This document shows positions 7,083-15,782 of a stretch of 28,680 bases of DNA, piece after piece; positions within the stretch are counted from its first letter, which is position 1; every line of letters begins with the position of its first letter. Source of the stretch: Oscillospiraceae bacterium (GTDB lineage Bacteria > Bacillota > Clostridia > Oscillospirales > Ruminococcaceae); the NCBI GenBank assembly GCA_017828835.1, contig JAGAEK010000026.1, positions 1 to 28,680 of the forward strand. Direction: 5' to 3'. The notes beneath the pieces are model-generated. The model was given only the letters and a program-made list of their open reading frames with translations, was not told the origin of the DNA and did not search any database. A program made the position numbers and the translations under genes.

Positions 7083-7781
7083 TTAAGACATTATTCCGCA
7101 AACAAACGTATAAATATACTTATAAACGTAACTTTCGTTTATGATCTCTTCGGTAAATATACCTTTTCCGCCGTCCATGCTCTTTATGACAAGATATATC
7201 ACGACCGACAGTACCGCTATCCAAAGCAAACCGTAAACTATCCCGACGATACCGCCGAAAAATTTGTTCACCGGACCCACGACCGGGACCTTGTTCACGA
7301 CTCTGAACAACTTCGACACCAGCTTGACTATGAGCATAAACAGTAAAAACAGCAAAACGAACAACACTGCTTTTATTATTGTGACTGCGACTGTATTGAT
7401 TATCGTGTCTGTGATCGTTGCCGGCGCGTTGCTCAGCGATTTTGAGATCGTTTCTCTCAATTCTTCGACCTTTTCTGTTCCGTAAGCGCCTGCGTTTCCC
7501 GGCAATATCGCAATTTTACTTCCGAGCTTTTCGAGAAAATCCTCCGCACCGCTCGCGTTCGGCAATATATCTTTTACCGCATTCAATATTTTGTCGCGAA
7601 GCAAAATATCATAGATAAAAACTCCGCCCAAGATCGAAACGACGTAGCTGCATATCACCGCCGCTATGCCTCCGACAAATTTGACCGCGATCTGTAAAAA
7701 ACCTTTTTTTCTGCCGATTATCATAAATATCAACGCAATGATCGCGATCGCTATATCGTAATAATATCCCTGTACGTTCAT
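7083..7781 (-). CDS. CvpA family membrane protein
   Basis: 232 residues with about four hydrophobic segments (roughly 8-24, 30-52, 105-135, 160-190). The N-terminal membrane pair with IGRKKGFLQIAVKFVGGI, and the later NKFFGGIVGIVYGLLWIAV with its glycine spacing, are the marks of the CvpA family, named for colicin V production in E. coli and linked to cell-envelope homeostasis. In Firmicutes the precise role is unsettled. The middle soluble stretch (about 60-100) probably faces outward. The start has only a weak GGTGAAG ribosome-binding site. It sits between the DUF5711-like gene and pgsA, which suggests an envelope role. Confidence 0.85.
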   Translation of the reverse strand: MNVQGYYYDIAIAIIALIFMIIGRKKGFLQIAVKFVGGIAAVICSYVVSILGGVFIYDILLRDKILNAVKDILPNASGAEDFLEKLGSKIAILPGNAGAYGTEKVEELRETISKSLSNAPATITDTIINTVAVTIIKAVLFVLLFLLFMLIVKLVSKLFRVVNKVPVVGPVNKFFGGIVGIVYGLLWIAVLSVVIYLVIKSMDGGKGIFTEEIINESYVYKYIYTFVCGIMS

Positions 7782-7842
7782 TTTTCTTCACCGCCGTTCG
7801 TTTTGCAATCGTTTCAGATTATATATATTAACACAATCCTCT

Positions 7843-9045
7843 TTATTTTTCAACTCTCTCGATACCTTTCGACGTCAAACAATAAATATATTTCCCGGTT
7901 ACCGCAATTTTCAAACTCTCTCCGCCTATATTTTTTTCCTCGGCCACCGTTCTCGCTCCGTCTTCATCAACCGCCGTTATACCTCCGGAACACGCAACGT
8001 AGAGCGTTGAATCAAACAGCGCCATATCCGAAACTTTGACGACGTCCAGTTTCTCTTTTTTGTATTCCGTTGAATCCGCCTCAATTATAACGACTTCATA
8101 TTTTCCGTTATCTTTAAAACAAAGTGCGCTTTTCCCTTCGGTCTTGCTGCTTTCACGTTCCCAAAGCACAAGATCGCGGCCGCCGTAATCATATTCCGTC
8201 GCGGATTTTCCGTCAGCCGCCACCGTCATCGCCTTGTCTTCAGTGATCAGCGAAACTCTTCCGTCCGAAAGCAAATTCATGAAAAGTATCAGCCGGTCTC
8301 CGATCTCGTATCTATAAAGTTCTTTTCCGTTTTTGACCGAAAAACAGATGATCCTCGAGCTGTATTCCGCTCCGTTAAGATTAAACGCCCCGATCGCGAC
8401 TTTTTCTCCGTTGTCCGAAATCGAAACCGCCAAAGCATAATTATCTCCCGAGCTCCATCTGAACACTTCGTCGCCCGATTTCGAATATACCGCGACTTCA
8501 CACAGCTTTCTTTCCGCTTCGGTTATGACCGCTATACTTTTGTTTTTCGCTCTGTCCGCGGCGATTATCTTGCTGTCGAATTTTCTTTCCGTCTCAACGG
8601 AACTCTTGCTCTCTACCTTCAGCCCCGTACCGCTTGCATCGTAAACGACGAGGCGGCTTCCGTCCTCACTTTCGTTAACTATCGCGCATTTATATCCGAT
8701 ATGCTCGTTTTTTATCCTTCCGCCGGCATCATTGTATACCGATATATTTTCTTCCGTTATTACCGCAAGATTTCCGCCCACTGTTTTTATATCCGTTATT
8801 TCGCCGAATTCCGTTTCTATCGGGTAGCCGTCTCCTACGACGAATCTCGAGTTGAAATCCGAAAACCATATCTCCAAATTGGCGACCCCGATGCTCTCTA
8901 TCGCTATTACGATCGCAATTATAAACACTATTACCGCGGAAAAAACCACCGTTCTTTTTGCAAGTGCTCTCCTGCTGCGTTTTTTTCTGATTTTTTTAAT
9001 GTCCGAGACCTTCGTTTTGTCAGCAACTTGTTCTTTTTTAGTCAT
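7843..9045 (-). CDS. DUF5711-like membrane-anchored beta-propeller protein, function unknown
   Basis: 400 residues. A basic cytosolic N-terminus (KKIRKKRSRRALAKR, about 17-31) precedes one membrane segment at about 33-53, so the rest is predicted outside the cell. That part is a series of short beta-rich repeats with recurring patterns such as 'GNLAVITEENISVYN', 'GSRLVVYDASGTGLKV', 'GEKVAIGAFN' and 'TLYVACSGGITAVDEDG', characteristic of a WD/PQQ-like propeller. I recognise the overall layout as that of the DUF5711 proteins of Clostridia; no catalytic motif is visible. GAGGT six bases before the ATG supports the start. The gene overlaps truA by eight bases and precedes cvpA, so an envelope sensing or scaffold role is plausible but inferred. 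Confidence 0.75.
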   Translation of the reverse strand: MTKKEQVADKTKVSDIKKIRKKRSRRALAKRTVVFSAVIVFIIAIVIAIESIGVANLEIWFSDFNSRFVVGDGYPIETEFGEITDIKTVGGNLAVITEENISVYNDAGGRIKNEHIGYKCAIVNESEDGSRLVVYDASGTGLKVESKSSVETERKFDSKIIAADRAKNKSIAVITEAERKLCEVAVYSKSGDEVFRWSSGDNYALAVSISDNGEKVAIGAFNLNGAEYSSRIICFSVKNGKELYRYEIGDRLILFMNLLSDGRVSLITEDKAMTVAADGKSATEYDYGGRDLVLWERESSKTEGKSALCFKDNGKYEVVIIEADSTEYKKEKLDVVKVSDMALFDSTLYVACSGGITAVDEDGARTVAEEKNIGGESLKIAVTGKYIYCLTSKGIERVEK

Positions 9046-9772
9046 AATATACCTCGTTCAAAAAGAGGCCGCAAGCCGGTACAGTGACTCCGGCGTCAGC
9101 TCTGTCTCCCTTTTCAATTATTTTATCTATATCCCGAGGAAGTATCTTTCCCTCGCTCACTGCGATCAACGTCCCGACGATTATTCTGACCATATTATAA
9201 AGAAATCCGTCGGCGGAAACCGTTATTTCAACATATTCATCGTATTTTTCAACATTACATTCAAAAACCGTTCTGACCGTATCCGTAATATTCGAGCCGC
9301 TCGCCATAAACGCCCTGAAATCTTTTTTCCCGACTATTCTTTCCGCCGCTTCCCGCATCTTTTCGACGTCGAGCGGCTTTTTATACCACATCGCTCTTTT
9401 GTCAAACGGATTTTTGCTTTCACCGTTCCATATCCTGTAGCGATATTTTTTCCCTTTGCAGCTGTATCTCGCGTGAAAATCGTCGTCGACCGTTACGCAG
9501 GAAACCGCCGCAATATCTTTCGGAAGATTCGCGTCCAAAGCCTTTTGAAGATTCCTGTCGCTGAGAGTACTGTCGGTGAAAAAACTGACGCAGAATTTTT
9601 CCGCGTGCACTCCCGCGTCGGTCCTCGAGCAACCTTTTATATCGCTTCTTTCTCCGGTTACCGTTTCTATCGCGTCCTGTATCTTCTCTGCAACGCTCAC
9701 GCCGTTTTTCTGCACCTGGAATCCGCAGTATTCCGTACCGTCAAAAGCAATAGTCATAAGTATATTTCTCAT
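9038..9772 (-). CDS. truA: tRNA pseudouridine(38-40) synthase TruA
   Basis: 244 residues. TruA converts uridines 38-40 in the anticodon stem-loop of many tRNAs. The catalytic aspartate is D52 in SRTDAGVHA, and the N-terminal AFDGTEYCGFQVQ plus the C-terminal FLYNMVRIIVGTLIAV are standard family motifs. AAAGG eight bases upstream supports the ATG. Its place directly after ecfA1-ecfA2-ecfT is the same as in Bacillus, where rplM-rpsI follow; here the ribosomal genes are absent and a DUF5711-like gene overlaps the 3' end. Confidence 0.96.
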   Translation of the reverse strand: MRNILMTIAFDGTEYCGFQVQKNGVSVAEKIQDAIETVTGERSDIKGCSRTDAGVHAEKFCVSFFTDSTLSDRNLQKALDANLPKDIAAVSCVTVDDDFHARYSCKGKKYRYRIWNGESKNPFDKRAMWYKKPLDVEKMREAAERIVGKKDFRAFMASGSNITDTVRTVFECNVEKYDEYVEITVSADGFLYNMVRIIVGTLIAVSEGKILPRDIDKIIEKGDRADAGVTVPACGLFLNEVYYD

Positions 9773-9795
9773 ATTTCTTTACCTTTCAGCTCCGC

Positions 9796-10608
9796 TCAGA
9801 TCATAGCGGGAGAAACGCTGTTTGCAAATATTATCGCGGCGATAAGCAAGATCATGACCGCAAGCGCGATCGCGTCTACTGCACCGAACTGAAGCTTTTT
9901 AAGCTTCGTTCTTCCTTCTCCGCCTCTGTAACACCGGCATTCCATCGCAAGCGCAAGCTCGTCGGCTCTTCTGAACGCCGAAACGAACAGCGGAACGAGT
10001 ATCGGTATCAACGCTTTCGCCCTTTTTATGATACCTCCCGTTTCTATATCCGCGCCTCTCGCCTTCTGCGCCGACATTATCTTGTCTGTCTCTTCGATAA
10101 GCGTCGGAATGAACCTCAACGCGATCGACATCATCATCGCCAGCTCGTGTACCGGCACTTTTATTTTACTCAGAGGAGAAAGTAAGCTTTCTATACCGTC
10201 TGTTAACATTATCGGTGACGTCGTGTAGGTCAAAAGCGAGCTTCCCGCGATCAAAAGAGCTATTCTGACCGCCATCACGATCGCCGTAATGACGCCCTCG
10301 CGCGTTATCTTTATCCTCCAGACCTGCAAAAGTACTTCACCGTTAATAAAAAACATATTCAGTATCGCCGTGAACACCACGATCGGTATTATCGGTTTCA
10401 AGCTTTTGAATATCATTATAAACGGTATCCCCGATATCAAATAACACATCACCGCAAACACCGTTCCTATTGCAAGCGCATAGACGTTCTTTGCAACGAA
10501 CAGCACAGCTATATATGCAATTGTGATCAACAGCTTCGTTCTCGGATCGAGGCGATGTATCGCCGATTTCCCGGGAAAATACTGTCCTATCGTTATATCC
10601 CTTATCAA
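9796..10608 (-). CDS. ecfT: Energy-coupling factor transporter transmembrane protein EcfT
   Basis: 270 residues, an integral membrane protein with about five to six hydrophobic helices. EcfT links the two ATPases to exchangeable substrate-binding S components that import vitamins and metals. The N-terminal motif YFPGKSAIHRLDPRTKLL is the EcfT signature. The two coupling-helix Ala-Arg-Gly type motifs are present: AQKARGADIE (about 180) and the variant AMECRCYRGG (about 220). The start overlaps the ecfA2 stop by four bases. No S component is encoded nearby, so this is a shared (group II) module. Confidence 0.95.
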   Translation of the reverse strand: MIRDITIGQYFPGKSAIHRLDPRTKLLITIAYIAVLFVAKNVYALAIGTVFAVMCYLISGIPFIMIFKSLKPIIPIVVFTAILNMFFINGEVLLQVWRIKITREGVITAIVMAVRIALLIAGSSLLTYTTSPIMLTDGIESLLSPLSKIKVPVHELAMMMSIALRFIPTLIEETDKIMSAQKARGADIETGGIIKRAKALIPILVPLFVSAFRRADELALAMECRCYRGGEGRTKLKKLQFGAVDAIALAVMILLIAAIIFANSVSPAMI

Positions 10609-11465
10609 GCCCGTTTACCTCCAAGCAACCTGATTATCTCCTGCTTTGCTTTTTCGACCGTGTATATGTTTGTATTCACGTCTATTCCCCTGCCGTGAAG
10701 TTCTTTCATGACCTGCGATATCTGCGGTATCGCAAGTCCCATCTCGACGAGATCGTCCGTCTTTTCAAACACCTTTTCCACGTCGTCGTACATATATATC
10801 TGCGCTTCGCTCATTGCAAGCGCTTTCGTGCAGTATTTTGCGACGTCTTCCATAGAATGTGAAACGATGACGACAAGTCCGCCGGTCTCTTTCTGATATT
10901 CTTTTATCCTTCGCAGTATATCCTCCCGACCTTTCGGGTCAAGTCCTGCCGTCGGTTCGTCGAGTATCAGTATTTCCGGTCTCATCGCAAGCGATCCCGC
11001 TATCGCGACTCTCCTCTTTTCTCCTCCCGACAACTCAAACGGCGACTTTTCGAGCATATCTTCTTTGATACCGACAAAATTTGCTGCTTCTTTAACTCTG
11101 TTTGTCAGCTCTTCTCCCTCAATACCCATATTTTTCGGACCGTAGGCGATATCTTTCGCAACGGTTTCCTCAAAAAGCTGATATTCGGGATACTGAAACA
11201 CAAGCCCGACCTTGAATCTTATATCTCTTATATTGACTCCGGGTCCCCAGATATCAACGCCGTCAACGTAAACCTTTCCTTCTGTCGGTTTCAAAAGCCC
11301 GTTGAACTGCTGCATAAGAGTGCTTTTCCCCGAACCGGTCCCGCCGATCACTCCGACAAGCTCCCCTCTGTCAAGCTCTACGTTGATATTTTTAAGCGCC
11401 GTATGTTCAAACGGAGTTCCAACACTGTATATAAACGTCAGATTTTCAGTCTTTAACAGCGACAC
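10605..11465 (-). CDS. ecfA2: Energy-coupling factor transporter ATPase EcfA2
   Basis: 286 residues, starting at a GTG with GGAGG about eight bases upstream and overlapping ecfA1 by 20 bases. It is one of the two ATPases driving ECF importers. Visible are Walker A GGTGSGKST (41-49), the Q-loop in VFQYPEYQLFE, the ABC signature LSGGEKRRVA near 144, Walker B ILILDEPTAGLDP near 160, and the H-loop in VIVSHSMEDVAKY. The C-terminal tail after about 215 matches the EcfA-specific dimerisation region. EcfA2 rather than EcfA1 is chosen from gene order and from the signature beginning LSGGEKRR. Confidence 0.93.
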   Translation of the reverse strand: MSLLKTENLTFIYSVGTPFEHTALKNINVELDRGELVGVIGGTGSGKSTLMQQFNGLLKPTEGKVYVDGVDIWGPGVNIRDIRFKVGLVFQYPEYQLFEETVAKDIAYGPKNMGIEGEELTNRVKEAANFVGIKEDMLEKSPFELSGGEKRRVAIAGSLAMRPEILILDEPTAGLDPKGREDILRRIKEYQKETGGLVVIVSHSMEDVAKYCTKALAMSEAQIYMYDDVEKVFEKTDDLVEMGLAIPQISQVMKELHGRGIDVNTNIYTVEKAKQEIIRLLGGKRA

Positions 11466-12378
11466 CTTTTCTTTCCTCCAATAATTTCTGTATTGCGTCC
11501 GCGCATTCTTTTACGCTCACCACGCCGCTCGGTACGTCAAAGCCCTCTTTCCGAAGCTCGTAAGCAAGCTGTGCTGCCTGCGGCGAATCAAGCCCTACCG
11601 CTTCAAGCTCTTCGACTCGTGAAAACACCTCTCTCGGTGTTCCGTCCATCAGTATATTTCCCTCGTCGATCACAACGACTCTGTCACATTGAGCCGCTTC
11701 GTCCATATAATGCGTTATCATTATAACGGTAATGCCCTGCTCGCCGTTCAGCCGCTTTACCGTTTCGATAACTTCGCGTCTGCCTCTCGGATCAAGCATC
11801 GCCGTCGGCTCGTCCAGCACTATACACTCGGGTCTCATCGCAATAATTCCCGCTATCGCGACCCTCTGTTTTTGGCCTCCGGAAAGAAGGTGCGGAGCTT
11901 TGTCGCGATTTTCATACATCCTTACCTCTTTCAGCGCCTCATCGACTCTCTCTCTTATTTCTTCCGGTGGCAGCCCCATATTTTCAGGCGCAAACGCAAC
12001 GTCCTCTTCAACTATCGTCGCAACGATTTGATTATCCGGATTCTGAAACACCATTCCGACCTTGCGGCGTATGTTATAAACGTTCTCGTCGTCGGCGCTG
12101 TCCATTCCGTCTATCTCAACTTTCCCGCTCGTGGGCACAAGTATGGAATTGAAATGCTTCGCAAGCGTCGATTTACCCGATCCGTTATGTCCGAGTATCG
12201 CCAGAAACTCACCGCGTTTTACGGTTATATCTACACCTTTCAGTATTTCTTTTTTATTTGCCGCGCTTTCCGCGTCGTCGGCGGCGGAACGGTAGTAAAA
12301 ATGCACTCCGCTCGCCTCGATTATATTATCGCCGCGGTACAAGACCTTTTCATTGTTGATCTCTTCCGTACCGTTCAC
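11446..12378 (-). CDS. ecfA1: Energy-coupling factor transporter ATPase EcfA1
   Basis: 310 residues with a GTG start. The partner ATPase of EcfA2. Motifs are Walker A GHNGSGKST (about 62-70), Q-loop VFQNPDNQIVA, signature LSGGQKQRVA, Walker B CIVLDEPTAMLDP and H-loop VIMITHYMDEAAQC. The N-terminus is about 20 residues longer than usual and includes a poorly conserved acidic stretch (residues 1-15 and 33-43), so the true start could be internal; GGAG lies only four bases before the GTG. It opens the canonical ecfA1-ecfA2-ecfT-truA order. Confidence 0.93.
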   Translation of the reverse strand: MNGTEEINNEKVLYRGDNIIEASGVHFYYRSAADDAESAANKKEILKGVDITVKRGEFLAILGHNGSGKSTLAKHFNSILVPTSGKVEIDGMDSADDENVYNIRRKVGMVFQNPDNQIVATIVEEDVAFAPENMGLPPEEIRERVDEALKEVRMYENRDKAPHLLSGGQKQRVAIAGIIAMRPECIVLDEPTAMLDPRGRREVIETVKRLNGEQGITVIMITHYMDEAAQCDRVVVIDEGNILMDGTPREVFSRVEELEAVGLDSPQAAQLAYELRKEGFDVPSGVVSVKECADAIQKLLEERKGVAVKD

Positions 12379-12390
12379 TCCTCTCCGTTT

Positions 12391-13257
12391 CTATTCTCCT
12401 TCAAAGACCGCCGTACTTCCGCAAGGAAGCACTCTGCCGCTCGTTTCAACCGGTAACCCGATCTCCGACGACCATACTTTTCCCTCAAAACGCTTTCCGA
12501 CGGTTTCTCCGACAAGATATTCCATAACTCCTGCGGAAAGCCCCGTAGTATACGAATTCAAAAGCAAAAACAACGGTTTTTCCGATAACGCGTCGTTACA
12601 TATCTTTAAAAGCTCGTAAATATTATCCTCGAGCTTCCATATTTCTCCTCCGGGTCCTCTGCCGTAAGACGGGGGATCCATTATTATCGCGTCATATTTT
12701 TTCCCGCGTCTTATCTCTCGCTTCATAAATTTGACGCAATCGTCGACTATCCAGCGTATCGGTTTTTCTTTCAGTCCCGACAGTTCGCAGTTTTCTCTCG
12801 CCCACTCGACCATACCTTTCGCCGCGTCTACGTGGCAGACCTTTGCTCCCGCCGCAGCGCAGGCAAGCGTCGCTCCGCCTGTATACGCAAACAAATTCAG
12901 TACGGAAACCTCTCTTCCGGCGGCTTTTATCTTTTTATCCATAAAATCCCAGTTCACCGCTTGCTCGGGAAAAAGCCCCGTATGCTTGAAGCCCGTCGGC
13001 CCTACCTTGAATTTCAGGTTTTTATAACGTATATTCCAGCTTTTCGGTATCGGCCTTCTGAAATCCCAGCTTCCGCCTCCGCTGCTTGAACGCAGGTAAT
13101 GCGCGTCCGCCTTATTCCAAAGTGCCTCTTCTTTTCCGCTGTTCCATATTATCTGAGGATCCGGCCTTGAAAGCGTGTAATCTCCCCACTTTTCGAGCTT
13201 TTCTCCTCCCGACGCATCTATAAGACGGTAATCTTCCCATCCGTCCGCTGTTCTCAT
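12391..13257 (-). CDS. Class I SAM-dependent methyltransferase, RlmI/COG1092-like
   Basis: 288 residues from the ATG at 13257; a TTG at 13269 would add four residues but touches the ribosome-binding site. The Rossmann-fold methyltransferase motifs are clear: motif I is LNLFAYTGGATLACAAAGA with the SAM-binding glycines, motif II the acidic VCHVDAAKGMVEWAREN, and motif IV the IIMDPPSYGRGPGG loop that contacts the base. This pattern is that of the RlmI/K family of 23S rRNA cytosine-C5 or guanine methyltransferases (PF10672). The N-terminal PUA domain of RlmI is missing, so the rRNA target cannot be assigned. It lies between glmM and ecfA1. Confidence 0.85.
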   Translation of the reverse strand: MRTADGWEDYRLIDASGGEKLEKWGDYTLSRPDPQIIWNSGKEEALWNKADAHYLRSSSGGGSWDFRRPIPKSWNIRYKNLKFKVGPTGFKHTGLFPEQAVNWDFMDKKIKAAGREVSVLNLFAYTGGATLACAAAGAKVCHVDAAKGMVEWARENCELSGLKEKPIRWIVDDCVKFMKREIRRGKKYDAIIMDPPSYGRGPGGEIWKLEDNIYELLKICNDALSEKPLFLLLNSYTTGLSAGVMEYLVGETVGKRFEGKVWSSEIGLPVETSGRVLPCGSTAVFEGE

Positions 13258-13276
13258 GTCGATAACCAAACCCTTC

Positions 13277-14626
13277 TCACAACTGTTTTTTCAGGTGTCT
13301 CTCTATTTCTTTAACACATTCATCAACGACTTCGTCGACCGTTTTCATATCTATTCCCTCAGCCATAACTCTTATCAGCGGCTCGGTACCCGACGGTCTG
13401 ACAAGAATCCTTCCGTCCCCGAGTTTTTTCTCAAGTTCCGAAATCACCCTTTTTAAATCTTCGGATTTTTTATATCTTTCTTTCATTTCGGCATCGGCTT
13501 TGATATTTTTCATTGCCTGCGGATATTTTTTCATAACACCTGCAAGTTCCGAAGCTTTTTTGCCGGTCTTTTTCATCCTGTCCGCAAACAGCACCGCCGT
13601 AAGCTGACCGTCGCCCGTAGTCATATGCTCAAGACAAATTATATGTCCCGACTGTTCTCCGCCGAGCACTTTCCCCTGTTCCTTCATCATCTCAAGAGCA
13701 TATCTGTCTCCAACGGCGGATATTCCGAGCTCTATTCTGTTTTGTTCGGCAAATCTATGCAGCCCGATATTCGACATTACCGTAGCGACGAACCCGTTAT
13801 TTATAAGCTTGCCCTGCTCTTTCATCGCAAGCGCGAGTACCGCCATCTCAGCGTCTCCGTCTATCTCTTCGCCTCGTTCATCTACCGCGATACATCTGTC
13901 GGCGTCTCCGTCAAACGCAAAACCGATATCGTATTTTCCGCTTCTCATTACCTGTTTCAAAAATCCGATATGAGTAGATCCGACTCCGTCGTTTATATTT
14001 ACTCCGTTCGGATCGGAATTGAACAGCTCGTATTTCGCCCCGAGTCCCGAAAACAGCTTCGCCGCAGTACGGCTTGCGCTCCCGTTTGCACAGTCCAGCG
14101 CTATTTTCAGTCCCGAAAGCCCTTCGGACGCGCTCATTATATGCTTTATATAACATTCGACTGCGTCGTCGTCTCTTTTGACCGTTCCGATATCTCCGCC
14201 TGTAAAACCTTTTTCCTTACCCTCGCGTATGATCTTCTCGATCTCGTCTTCTTCACTGTCCATGAGTTTGCATCCGTCCGCTCCGAACAGCTTTATACCG
14301 TTATATTCAAACGGATTGTGCGACGCGGATATCATGACCCCCGCGTCAAATCCGAGTTCTTTCGTCAAATACGCAACCGCAGGCGTCGGAACTACTCCCA
14401 AAACGACCGCGTCTCCTCCCGCTTCGCAGATCCCCGCCGCTACCGCTGCTTCCAGCATATCGGAAGAACGCCTTGTGTCTTTTCCTATCAGAAATTTCGG
14501 CGTCTTGTTTCCTGTTGCCTCTCTGACCGTCTGTGTCGCCGCAAGCCCTATTTTCATCGCAAGCGATATATCGAGCTCGCTTCCGGCTATTCCTCTTACT
14601 CCGTCCGTTCCGAACATTCTACCCAT
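13277..14626 (-). CDS. glmM: Phosphoglucosamine mutase
   Basis: 449 residues, the standard GlmM length. It interconverts glucosamine-6-phosphate and glucosamine-1-phosphate, feeding UDP-GlcNAc for peptidoglycan. The active phosphoserine is S102 in ISASHNP, the metal loop is FAFDGDADRC, the sugar-binding loop is GGEQSGHII, and the phosphate-binding loop near the C-terminus is VRPSGTEPLIRV. The N-terminal MFGTDGVRGIAG is typical of GlmM rather than phosphomannomutases. AGGAG lies nine bases before the ATG, partly within a small stem-loop (14630-14649). It follows ruvB and precedes the methyltransferase gene by 19 bases. Confidence 0.96.
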   Translation of the reverse strand: MGRMFGTDGVRGIAGSELDISLAMKIGLAATQTVREATGNKTPKFLIGKDTRRSSDMLEAAVAAGICEAGGDAVVLGVVPTPAVAYLTKELGFDAGVMISASHNPFEYNGIKLFGADGCKLMDSEEDEIEKIIREGKEKGFTGGDIGTVKRDDDAVECYIKHIMSASEGLSGLKIALDCANGSASRTAAKLFSGLGAKYELFNSDPNGVNINDGVGSTHIGFLKQVMRSGKYDIGFAFDGDADRCIAVDERGEEIDGDAEMAVLALAMKEQGKLINNGFVATVMSNIGLHRFAEQNRIELGISAVGDRYALEMMKEQGKVLGGEQSGHIICLEHMTTGDGQLTAVLFADRMKKTGKKASELAGVMKKYPQAMKNIKADAEMKERYKKSEDLKRVISELEKKLGDGRILVRPSGTEPLIRVMAEGIDMKTVDEVVDECVKEIERHLKKQL

Positions 14627-14629
14627 TAT

Positions 14630-14649
14630 TTCAACTCCTAATAGTTGAA
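14630..14649 (-). promoter_or_regulatory. Small stem-loop overlapping the glmM ribosome-binding site
   Basis: A 7-bp perfect inverted repeat (TTCAACT 14630-14636 with AGTTGAA 14643-14649) with a six-base loop lies three bases before the glmM ATG. On the mRNA the AGGAG ribosome-binding site (14635-14639) is split between loop and stem, so folding could dampen glmM translation. The stem is AT-rich and short, so it may have no role. Confidence 0.35.
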
Positions 14650-14672
14650 TTTTTATAAAATTATACAGTTTG

Positions 14673-15770
14673 TTATTGATTTTCGTCCAGTGAAAGCTGT
14701 TTTATTTGAACGTTCCCGGCAGAATTCGCGTTGTTCTGGGGCATCGCGACTCCGAGGTGCGCGCAAGCCGCCGGCGTTACGCATCTCCCGCGCGGAGTAC
14801 GGCTCAAAAATCCGATCTGCATAAGATAAGGCTCATAAACGTCCTCCAGCGTTACCGCTTCTTCTCCGATCGCCGCGGCAAGCGTTTCGAGTCCGACGGG
14901 ACCTCCGCCGTAATTCTTGATTATCATCATAAGCATTTTTCTGTCGATATTATCGAGGCCGAGCTCGTCGACTTCAAGCCGTTTCAACGCTCTCGCCGTA
15001 ATTTCCTCATCGATCACACCGTTTCCGATGACCTGCGCAAAATCTCTGACTCTCTTGAGCATTCTGTTTGCGATCCTCGGTGTTCCTCTGCTTCGGGACG
15101 CTATCCCGTAAGCGCCGCTTTCCGTACAGTTTATACCGAGTATATCTGCGCTCCTCATGACGATACTTTTCAGTTCTTCTGGAGTGTAAAGTTCGAGGCG
15201 CATCACAACTCCGAACCTGTCGCGAAGCGGCGGAGACACCTGTCCCGCTCTAGTCGTTGCACCGACAAGCGTAAATTTCGGCAGATCTATCCTTATCGAA
15301 CGCGCCGAAGGTCCTTTTCCGATGATTATATCAAGCGAATAATCCTCCATCGCAGGGTATAAGACCTCTTCGACGCTTCTTGAAAGCCGATGTATCTCGT
15401 CTATAAAGATCAGGTCGTTTTCGTTCAGGTTCGTAAGCAGCGCAGCGAGGTCTCCCGGCCTTTCTATCGCCGGTCCGCTCGTTATCCTGATGTTGACGTT
15501 CATTTCCGATGCGATTATTCCGGCGAGCGTCGTTTTTCCGAGTCCGGGAGGTCCGTATAACAGAACGTGGTCGAGCGCTTCTCCTCTCGCTCTCGCCGCA
15601 TCTATAAAAACCTCGAGGTTTTCCTTGACTTTTTTCTGTCCTATATATTCGTTCAAATATCTCGGCCGCAGAGATTTCTCCGCTTCGCCGTCATCTTTTA
15701 TCTCCTGCGGCGACAGCAATCTTCCTCCGACATAGCTTTCTTCCGTTTCATTTATTCCTTTAAACGCCAT
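14673..15770 (-). CDS. ruvB: Holliday junction branch migration DNA helicase RuvB
   Basis: 365 residues. RuvB is the AAA+ ring motor that, with RuvA, drives branch migration of Holliday junctions. Motifs are LRPRYLNEYIGQKKVKE at the start, Walker A YGPPGLGKTTLA (about 71-82), Walker B LIFIDEIHRLSR, sensor 1 in TLVGATTRAGQ, arginine finger PLRDRFGV, and sensor 2 in SRGTPRIANRML. The C-terminal winged helix ends in GFLSRTPRGRCVTP. AAGGAGG seven bases upstream supports the ATG. The last 25 residues after that are a non-conserved tail. It follows ruvA by 12 bases. Confidence 0.97.
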   Translation of the reverse strand: MAFKGINETEESYVGGRLLSPQEIKDDGEAEKSLRPRYLNEYIGQKKVKENLEVFIDAARARGEALDHVLLYGPPGLGKTTLAGIIASEMNVNIRITSGPAIERPGDLAALLTNLNENDLIFIDEIHRLSRSVEEVLYPAMEDYSLDIIIGKGPSARSIRIDLPKFTLVGATTRAGQVSPPLRDRFGVVMRLELYTPEELKSIVMRSADILGINCTESGAYGIASRSRGTPRIANRMLKRVRDFAQVIGNGVIDEEITARALKRLEVDELGLDNIDRKMLMMIIKNYGGGPVGLETLAAAIGEEAVTLEDVYEPYLMQIGFLSRTPRGRCVTPAACAHLGVAMPQNNANSAGNVQIKQLSLDENQ

Positions 15771-15782
15771 TTCTTCGCCTCC

